From positions 1 through 7,924 of the forward strand of contig JAEXQJ010000083.1 in NCBI GenBank assembly GCA_023438785.1: 7,924 nt of DNA, in the 5' to 3' direction. Shown here piece after piece: positions 1 to 4,891 of this stretch. The notes under the pieces are model-generated. The model was not told the origin of the DNA. It saw only the letters and a list, made by a program, of their open reading frames with translations, and did no database searches. The stretch's first letter is position 1, and each line of letters starts with the position of its first letter. The position numbers and the translations under genes are program-made. The stretch is from Pseudomonadota bacterium. Its GTDB lineage: Bacteria; Myxococcota_A; Polyangia; Fen-1088.

Positions 1-316
1 CAATGCGCACCTGCGCCGCCACAAATCTAAAGTCGTGCACCAACAAGGTGACCGGCGTTCGCCCCGCCATGGGCCGCACCTTCTTCGAGATCCGATTCCA
101 GAGCGCATCATCCTCCGCCACCTCCTCACTCGCCACGACCACCAGCAGGTCGAAGTCGCTGTAGTAGCCATTCGCCAGGTCCTCCACCCAATCGCCGCGC
201 GCGTGGCTCCCGAACAGGATGATCAGCTCTACGTCCACGGTCTGTTGAATGAACGCGGCGATCTGGCGAAGCTGCGCGATTTTGCGTGGGGGCAGATGGT
301 CCAGTTCGGTCTTCAT
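1..316 (-). CDS. MNT-type nucleotidyltransferase domain protein, 5' part (possible NT-HEPN protein)
   Basis: The reading frame starts at an ATG on the minus strand (316-314) and runs off the left edge, giving 105 residues of the N-terminus. Seen: a nucleotidyltransferase active-site signature ILFGSHARGDW (G36-S37 and following), then YYSDFDLLVVV with the metal-binding pair D54 and D56, and a later TLLVHD in which D95 could be the third acidic residue. This is the minimal (MNT) polymerase-beta fold. Known of the family: proteins beginning with this pattern are often about 300 residues long with a C-terminal HEPN domain, and NT and HEPN partners form toxin-antitoxin modules in which the NT modifies the HEPN RNase. 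Whether HEPN follows here cannot be seen. No clear Shine-Dalgarno precedes the ATG. It is transcribed away from the kinase fusion gene at 774 and is separated from it by a transposase remnant. The NT domain call is strong; the biological role is uncertain. Confidence 0.8.
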   Translation of the reverse strand, partial: MKTELDHLPPRKIAQLRQIAAFIQQTVDVELIILFGSHARGDWVEDLANGYYSDFDLLVVVASEEVAEDDALWNRISKKVRPMAGRTPVTLLVHDFRFVAAQVRI

Positions 317-452
317 CGCGGGCCGCAATCTAACACGCCGGGCCGCGGTCCCAGGAGCGCTTGCTGTGGCGGCCCCAGTGCCAGACGGCCGCGCTCGAAC
401 TCGGCGCAAGGCGAGCCGCAGCCGCGCATGTCCCAGATGACCCATCCCCCGG

Positions 453-671
453 ATGTCAGAGGCCCCACCCAACGCGAGGACCGGTCACCTTGCCACCGCT
501 GCCCACCTTCAATGCGGTGGCCCCGATACACAAGTACACCACCTTCAGTTCCCCGAGCGTTTGCCGGCGCCAGCATCCCCAGTCCGCGCGCAAGGTGGCC
601 ACGATCCGCGACACCGCGCTTCTGGACAGCGGCGCATTTCTCGGCAAGGGCTCAGTGGGGCGTCTGGCGCC
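453..671 (-). pseudogene. IS256-family (mutator-type) transposase remnant
   Basis: A short minus-strand open stretch, bounded by stops near 674 and 456, encodes a segment that matches my memory of the IS256 transposase N-terminal third. It has SRSAVSRIVATLRADW, then the W-R-R-x-x-L-x-E-L-K-V-V-Y-L block, then ALKVGSGGKV. In intact enzymes the YL block is followed by L-D-A, and that Asp is the first DDE catalytic residue. Here the corresponding position reads C-I-G-A, so the Asp appears lost. Nothing recognisable continues on either side, while intact enzymes are about 400 residues long. Below 456 other frames stay open but match only weakly. I read this as a decayed, truncated insertion sequence fragment between two accessory genes. 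No terminal inverted repeats or target duplication were found. The family assignment is from pattern recognition, not alignment. Confidence 0.6.
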
Positions 672-696
672 TCAACCCAGGCGGAGGCCGGCCCCG

Positions 697-720
697 GGAC
701 TCTCAAATTGGGAGAGGTCC
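697..720. repeat. Imperfect hairpin upstream of the kinase fusion gene
   Basis: GGACTCTC and GAGAGGTCC face each other across a loop of seven bases (AAATTGG). They pair fully apart from one bulged base. The hairpin ends 53 bases before the proposed start of the fusion gene at 774. No T-run follows on either strand, so it is not a convincing intrinsic terminator. It could be an insertion-sequence end left by the neighbouring IS256-type remnant, or a leader structure. I found no convincing -35/-10 pair between 650 and 774. Confidence 0.35.
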
Positions 721-773
721 TGCGCAACTCGATCTACGATGTGCAAGCCGTCTCCGAGAGTCAGCAGGACCCA

Positions 774-3512
774 ATGCCCACCGACGATTCCCCTACCTTT
801 CTCCTCGTGACCGTGACCAAAATTGAAACCGAGGCCGTCTTTAACGCTTTTGGTATCGAAAGACGGTCCGCGCCCGCTCAGTCCATCAACGACCGGATCT
901 ACTTCGACCTGGGGACAGTCGGCAGCGCTCGGGTGGCTTTGACACGCTCCGAAATGGGCTCCGTCTCGCTCGGAGCGTCTCTCCAGACTGTCCAGAAAGG
1001 CATCGAGGCACTGGCCCCCTCCGCCATCATCATGGTGGGCATCGCGTTCGGAGTAAGCGAGGAGAATCAGCGAATAGGTGACGTACTCGTGACGGAGCGT
1101 CTTCGCTTGTACGACCTCCAGCGTGTCGGCATGCAAGGCGGCCAACCGCGGATCGTGCTTCGTGACGACAAGCCGCACGCTGCACCCAGGCTGTTGAACC
1201 TCATGCGGAGTGCCGAGGTCACTTGGACAGGCGCTGAATTGCGATTTGGAACAGTTCTCTCGGGCTCGAAGCTGGTTGACAACATCGATTTCCGCGACCA
1301 GCTGCGAGCACTCGAGGAGGAGGCAGTCGGAGGGGAGATGGAAGGCGCTGGGGTTTATGCGGCCTGCCAGTCCGAGAAGGTCGACTGGATTCTCGTCAAG
1401 GCCATCTGTGATTTTGCAGACGGTAACAAGGCAAAGGACAAACAGGCGAGACAGGCTACCGCAGCGGCCAACGCTGCACAGTTCGTCCGCCATGCCATTC
1501 AGCTTGCGAACGGTCCTCGTCGCCCCAAAACATCAGATGCTGTTGCGCCAAATGGGTTTGCGGGTGGCGTCGCGGTCGATAGTGGCGAGACGTCCGCGGC
1601 GAGGCTCACGGTCGTTTCAGAACAGATCGACCGTCTTTCGGAGCTTCCTCAGGCAGAGGGGCTGTTCAGCGAATCGCGCCTCCGAGCGGCACCGCCCCCA
1701 GGACAATTGGATAGCCCTCCGCTGCAGCTGCAACCCGTCTGCCAGAACAAGCAGGTCCAGGAACGATCCGAACGCCTACAGGATCTGATCCGTCGAAGGG
1801 AACTGCTCCGAAGAGAAGACGCACCACTCGGGGAGATAAAGGCTGAGATACTTAGGGTCCGACGGTCACTACGAAACGGAACGCCAGAGCCGGGCTGGGA
1901 GTTTGGCGATGGGCGATATCTCTTGCTTGAGAAGATCGGCCAGGGCGGTTTTGCCACGGTCTGGAAGGCGCGCGATCTGCAAGCACCAGAGATGGTTGCT
2001 CCAGGCGGGCTCGTCGCAATAAAGGTAATGCATGCTCATCTGACCGGCGATTCTGTCGCCGTAGATCGCTTCTTTCGCGGGGCACGCATCATGGTCGAGC
2101 TCCAGTCTCCCGGCATCGTCCGCGTACTTGAACCTCATTGTGAAGACCAGGGGCACTTGTATTTCGTCATGGAACTGATGGAGGGGGGGACATTTCGCCA
2201 AGTCGTACGTGGACGGCGACTACCCCAGAACCAGCTCCTTGAGATGATCCTTACTGTGGGAAGGACTCTGGCCGCAGCCCATGAACGCGGCTACGTGCAT
2301 AGAGACGTCAAACCAGCAAACATCCTGCTTGGCGCGGACGGCGTTCCAAAGCTTTCAGATTTCGACCTCGTCGCTGCCCCAGACACAACAGGAGGAACAC
2401 GGACCACCGCTCTGGGCACCTACGCCTACTCATCACCCGAGTGCTTACGTCGTCCCCAGGAGGCGGGCCCGCCGGCGGATGTGTTTAGCCTGGGTCTGAC
2501 CGCGGTTTTCGCACTGAGTGGTGAGGACCCCCATCCATACACGGTAAAGGCCTTCCGGAACGTGCGGTGTTCGAGGGCCCTGAAGCAGGTCCTTCGTAGG
2601 GCCACCAGCGTTGAGCCGCAGGATCGCTACCCCACCGCGTCTGGCTTCGTAGCTGAGCTGGAGGGCGCACTCGGCACCGCGCGCCCGTCCTGTCCCGCCC
2701 AGGTGAACCGGTCGGCGGGGACGCCATCAATCCAGTGTCCTTCGTGGGCCAAGGTTTGCGGAAACGACTCCTTCGGTTCACTTGCGAGGCTGGAACTCTC
2801 CCCAGGAGTGGCGGCTGGACTGCGGTGGATTCCACCGGGCGAGTTTCTGATGGGATCGCCAGACGGCGAGGAGGGACGCATGGCGCACGAAGGTCCACAG
2901 CACAAGGTCGTGTTGACCGACGGGTTCTGGTTGGCGGACGCCCCTTGTACGCAAGAGGAGTGGCGAGCCGTGATGGACAGTGAGCCTAGCTTCTTCAAAG
3001 GGGTGGATCGTCCGGTCGAGCAGGTTAGTTGGAACGATGCGCGGGCGTTCTGCGAACGGCTGCAGAGACGGCTTGCAGGGGTGACAGTTCGGCTACCTAC
3101 CGAGGCGGAATGGGAGTATGCGTGTCGCGCGGGCTCCGAGGCCGCCTTTTGTAGCGGGGCCACCTCCACGGAACCACGGGGACGGGACAAGGCCTTGTTG
3201 AAGCTCGGGTGGTTCAACGGCAATAGCGGCGGCGAGACACATCCCGTACGACGGCTGGCGCCAAACCGGTGGGGCCTCTACGACATGCACGGCAACGTGT
3301 CCGAGTGGTGCTCGGACGGTTGGCGTGACTACACGGAAAGCCAGGAGACTGACCCAGTTGGCACCGCCAATGCCCAGGCTGGAATCGTCCGGGGAGGATC
3401 CTGGGATGTGTGGGCGGGCAACTGCCGGTCAGCACACCGACTGAGAATTGACGTCGCTCAGCGTGGACGTCTCATAGGCTTTCGCTTCGTGCTAGCGGAG
3501 CCGCAGGTGTGA
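774..3512 (+). CDS. Nucleoside phosphorylase-like / Ser-Thr kinase / SUMF1-like fusion protein
   Basis: A 912-residue three-domain protein. Residues about 8-245 are a nucleoside phosphorylase/MTA-nucleosidase fold: SEMGSVSLGAS at 59-69, the substrate motif GGEMEGAGVYAA (E188, M189, E190) and AICDFADGNK, with D213 as likely catalytic acid. Residues about 327-368 are a charged, probably helical linker. Residues about 379-632 are a Hanks-type kinase: IGQGGFATV loop, K417 in VAIK, HRDVKPAN (D511, N516), DFD in place of DFG (D529), SPE at 554-556. The usual alphaC Glu is Gly (G436). Residues about 683-907 are SUMF1/FGE-like (RWIPPGEFLMGS, LPTEAEWEYACRAG, GLYDMHGNVSEWC, RGGSW, IGFRF); the position of the first FGE catalytic Cys is Val879, while C884 is kept. 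No signal peptide or membrane helix is seen, so it is probably cytoplasmic. I chose ATG 774 because the phosphorylase domain begins there and AGGA lies 4 bases upstream; the frame is open from 453, but that part lacks domain character. Codons end in A/T more often than in lexA or gspC, which suggests transfer. Substrate and role are unknown. Confidence 0.9.
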   Translation: MPTDDSPTFLLVTVTKIETEAVFNAFGIERRSAPAQSINDRIYFDLGTVGSARVALTRSEMGSVSLGASLQTVQKGIEALAPSAIIMVGIAFGVSEENQRIGDVLVTERLRLYDLQRVGMQGGQPRIVLRDDKPHAAPRLLNLMRSAEVTWTGAELRFGTVLSGSKLVDNIDFRDQLRALEEEAVGGEMEGAGVYAACQSEKVDWILVKAICDFADGNKAKDKQARQATAAANAAQFVRHAIQLANGPRRPKTSDAVAPNGFAGGVAVDSGETSAARLTVVSEQIDRLSELPQAEGLFSESRLRAAPPPGQLDSPPLQLQPVCQNKQVQERSERLQDLIRRRELLRREDAPLGEIKAEILRVRRSLRNGTPEPGWEFGDGRYLLLEKIGQGGFATVWKARDLQAPEMVAPGGLVAIKVMHAHLTGDSVAVDRFFRGARIMVELQSPGIVRVLEPHCEDQGHLYFVMELMEGGTFRQVVRGRRLPQNQLLEMILTVGRTLAAAHERGYVHRDVKPANILLGADGVPKLSDFDLVAAPDTTGGTRTTALGTYAYSSPECLRRPQEAGPPADVFSLGLTAVFALSGEDPHPYTVKAFRNVRCSRALKQVLRRATSVEPQDRYPTASGFVAELEGALGTARPSCPAQVNRSAGTPSIQCPSWAKVCGNDSFGSLARLELSPGVAAGLRWIPPGEFLMGSPDGEEGRMAHEGPQHKVVLTDGFWLADAPCTQEEWRAVMDSEPSFFKGVDRPVEQVSWNDARAFCERLQRRLAGVTVRLPTEAEWEYACRAGSEAAFCSGATSTEPRGRDKALLKLGWFNGNSGGETHPVRRLAPNRWGLYDMHGNVSEWCSDGWRDYTESQETDPVGTANAQAGIVRGGSWDVWAGNCRSAHRLRIDVAQRGRLIGFRFVLAEPQV

Positions 3513-3720
3513 CGGCATGGAGGCGGCTCAGCCTAGAGTGGGAACGGTCATTCAGAATGGCGGCGTTTCGATCATGCTGGTCGTCCACGATCCGGGAGAA
3601 GGCGGCGTGCATAGCGACCTGCTGACTTTTCTCGAGCTGAGCTTGCCCCGATCCAGTGGACACCCTGGTTAGGCTGCCAACGCCACCCGGCGCCCCCGAA
3701 ATCAGCGGCATTGCTGCTCC
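3513..3720. other. Gap after the fusion gene with no supported gene
   Basis: This stretch separates the fusion gene from the repeat-rich segment before lexA. A 51-codon plus-strand frame (ATG 3517 to TAG 3672) and a longer minus-strand frame (3472-3747) are open, but neither resembles a family I know, and the minus one overlaps the end of the kinase fusion. No convincing hairpin plus T-run terminator was seen after the stop at 3512. The string ATCCAGTGGACACCCTGG near 3651-3668 looks like sequence sometimes found at insertion-sequence ends, but that is a weak impression. Confidence 0.4.
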
Positions 3721-3771
3721 GTGTGGTGGATCAGTTTCACACCGCAACAGTGGATCAGTCTCAGAACGGCG
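3721..3771. mobile_element. IS21-like end sequence (remnant)
   Basis: Two direct repeats of GTGGATCAGTYTCA lie at 3726-3739 and 3750-3763, 24 bases apart. They are followed by similar short tails (CACCG and GAACGGCG). Known: IS21-family elements carry multiple terminal repeats, often built around GTGGATCAGTTT, about this far apart. No istA or istB coding sequence and no second end are visible in the window. This would therefore be a solo end left by deletion, or a MITE-like derivative running into the tandem repeat that follows. Family assignment is from memory of IS21 ends. Confidence 0.4.
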
Positions 3772-3778
3772 GATTCAA

Positions 3779-3964
3779 GTGGTTTTCCATCGATCGCGTG
3801 GGGAGCCACGGGCTCGGCCCGTCGCGGACGGTCGCGGGAGGTCCGCCCTCACGAATCGGCACCGGCGCAGTGTGGTTTTCCATCGATCGCGTGGGGAGCG
3901 AGGGCTCCGCCCGGCGCGGACGCTCGCGGGAGGTCCGGCCCCTCCGGATCGGCACCGGCGCAGT
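3779..3964. repeat. Two tandem copies of a ~93-bp structured repeat
   Basis: Copy A (3779-3871) and copy B (3872-3964) both begin GTGGTTTTCCATCGATCGCG and both end CGGCACCGGCGCAGT. The unit is 93 bp, with scattered substitutions and two compensating one-base indels. A decayed start of a third copy (GGGTTCCCATC) follows at 3965 and runs up to the lexA stop. Copy A can form two hairpins. One is a perfect 15-mer, ACGGGCTCGGCCCGT (3808-3822). The other has GCGGAC (3824-3829) pairing with GTCCGC (3841-3846). Copy B keeps both stems in weakened form (GGGC/GCCC and 5 of 6 pairs). The block sits between the convergent 3' ends of the fusion gene and lexA. It may be a dispersed palindromic element, or it may help terminate either transcript; there is no T-run. 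Confidence 0.85.
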
Positions 3965-3976
3965 GGGTTCCCATCA

Positions 3977-4624
3977 CTACGACAGTTTTCGGTACACGCC
4001 GATCACAACGCCCAGGAGGTTCACGCTTCGGAAGTCGCGCTTGCGGACCACGATGGGTTCCATGTGCGAGTTGGCGGGCTGGAAGCGGATCGTGTCGCCC
4101 TCGGGGTAGTAGCGCTTCACGGTGGCCTCTTCGCCGATCATGGCCACCACCGTTTCGCCGGGGCTGGCTTGCAGTTGCTTGCGGACGAACACGTAGTCGC
4201 CGTCGAAGATGCCGTCCTCGATCATGGACTCGCCCTGGACACGCAGGGCGAACACCTCCCGGTTCTGGCCGATGAAGAAGCGGTCCACCTTGACCGAGTC
4301 TTCATAGTTGCGCACGGCCAGGAGGGGCTGGCCCGCGGCCACCTTGCCAAGGATGGGGATGTCGACGGTCGGCTCGGTCGGCGCCACCGGGCGCAGGGCG
4401 CGCGACTTCAGATCCTCGCGGTGCAGGTAACCCTTCTTCTCGAGGGCGCGCAGGTGATCGTTGACGCCGTTGGTGGAGCGAATGCCGAAGTGGCTGCCGA
4501 TCTCACGCAGGGTGGGGGGATAGCCGCGCTTGCCGATCGAGCCGGAGATGAAGTCGAGCACCTCGCGCTGCCGGTCGGTCAGGTCACCAGGCTCTTCGTC
4601 GCGCACGATTCTGAGATGTCCCAT
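3977..4624 (-). CDS. lexA: LexA SOS repressor (autocleaving S24 peptidase)
   Basis: LexA represses DNA-damage genes as a dimer and is inactivated when RecA filaments stimulate its self-cleavage. The 215-residue product has the family's normal length. Residues about 14-67 are the winged-helix DNA-binding domain (LTDRQREVLDFI, GYPPTLREIG, STNGVNDHLRALEKKGYL). Residues about 88-213 are the catalytic domain with all key features: the A97-G98 scissile bond in VAAGQP, S133 in GESMIEDGIFDGDYV, and K170 in ATVKRYY. The ATG at 4624-4622 is supported by AAGGAG five bases upstream (plus-strand 4630-4635). The recognition helix region (PPTLREIGSHFGIRSTNGVNDHL) belongs to the broad LexA type, so the operator must be read from the promoter. 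The gene is divergent from the response regulator at 4892 and convergent with the fusion gene. Codon use is strongly G/C-ending, unlike the fusion gene. Confidence 0.97.
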   Translation of the reverse strand: MGHLRIVRDEEPGDLTDRQREVLDFISGSIGKRGYPPTLREIGSHFGIRSTNGVNDHLRALEKKGYLHREDLKSRALRPVAPTEPTVDIPILGKVAAGQPLLAVRNYEDSVKVDRFFIGQNREVFALRVQGESMIEDGIFDGDYVFVRKQLQASPGETVVAMIGEEATVKRYYPEGDTIRFQPANSHMEPIVVRKRDFRSVNLLGVVIGVYRKLS

Positions 4625-4656
4625 GGGCGCTCCTTACCTTCGGGCGGAGTCACTGA

Positions 4657-4682
4657 ACATCTGTATGGTACGGAACAGATGT
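4657..4682. promoter_or_regulatory. Probable LexA operator in the lexA promoter
   Basis: A perfect inverted repeat, ACATCTGT-N10-ACAGATGT, covers the proposed -10 element of lexA and part of the -35/-10 spacer. This is where an autorepressor would bind. It contains CTGT...ACAG like the E. coli box, but with 10 rather than 8 central bases. On the minus strand the downstream arm reads CAGATGTTCAG. That resembles the GTTCAG end of the Myxococcus xanthus LexA motif as I remember it. LexA binding is inferred from position and symmetry. Confidence 0.6.
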
Positions 4683-4692
4683 CCCGTGTCAA
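4665..4692 (-). promoter_or_regulatory. lexA promoter, sigma70 type
   Basis: On the minus strand, a perfect -35 TTGACA (plus-strand 4687-4692) is followed after 16 bases by TACCAT (plus-strand 4665-4670), which matches four of six -10 positions. Transcription would start about 35 bases upstream of the lexA ATG, leaving room for the AAGGAG ribosome site. The -10 lies inside the probable LexA operator, and the -35 lies inside a second palindrome (4685-4705), so both elements can be covered by regulators. Confidence 0.6.
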
Positions 4693-4705
4693 GTTACGTG
4701 ACACG
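4685..4705. promoter_or_regulatory. Palindrome CGTGTCA-N7-TGACACG over the lexA -35
   Basis: Seven-base perfect arms flank a seven-base centre. The left arm overlaps the -35 hexamer of lexA, so a bound protein could block or assist that promoter. The half-site TGTCA recurs in the next inverted repeat (4712-4766), which suggests one regulator with several sites. Its sequence differs from the ACATCTGT operator next to it, so a protein other than LexA is possible. Confidence 0.45.
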
Positions 4706-4711
4706 TCGTAT

Positions 4712-4766
4712 GTGCCAAAGTGACAGGGCGGCGGGCATTTCGGCCGGGGTTGTGTCACTATGGCAC
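4712..4766. promoter_or_regulatory. Long inverted repeat between lexA and the response regulator gene
   Basis: GTGCCAAAGTGACA (4712-4725) and TGTCACTATGGCAC (4753-4766) are reverse complements at 13 of 14 positions, separated by 27 bases. The pair lies upstream of both divergent genes, 126 to 180 bases before the regulator's start. It may be a double operator, or a transcript hairpin for a message started upstream. I could not identify a convincing sigma70 or sigma54 promoter for the regulator gene in 4740-4891. Confidence 0.45.
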
Positions 4767-4891
4767 TCCCTCATGGCTACGTGCGGCAGGCGGGTCTCGC
4801 GTTTCCAGCAATTTCGAGGAAATGCGGCTCAGCCGGCAGCGCGGGGCGGGTTGGCACCCGAATTGATGACCAGCAAGGTGGTTTGCACATC

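Noticed and set aside
453..773. Extension of the fusion protein by 107 residues to the ATG at 453
   Set aside because: The encoded residues look like a shadow frame, the region overlaps a minus-strand transposase remnant, and the phosphorylase domain begins right after ATG 774, which has AGGA upstream.
672..1493. Minus-strand 273-codon frame opposite the phosphorylase domain
   Set aside because: Shadow of a clearly recognisable domain on the plus strand.
3390..3512. Diversity-generating retroelement variable region at the C-terminus of the SUMF1-like domain
   Set aside because: The fold (RGGSW...IGFRF) is the right kind, but the segment is not rich in AAY codons, and no template repeat or reverse transcriptase is in the window.
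3517..3672. Small 51-codon gene after the fusion gene
   Set aside because: No recognisable motif, no clear ribosome site, and the region carries IS-like debris.
3656..4723. Long plus-strand open frame of 355 codons opposite lexA
   Set aside because: It is antisense to a textbook lexA with all catalytic residues, and its translation has no domain character.
4761..4777. sigma54 -24 element TGGCAC upstream of the response regulator
   Set aside because: The required TTGC does not follow at the fixed spacing; TGGCAC is better explained as an arm of the inverted repeat.
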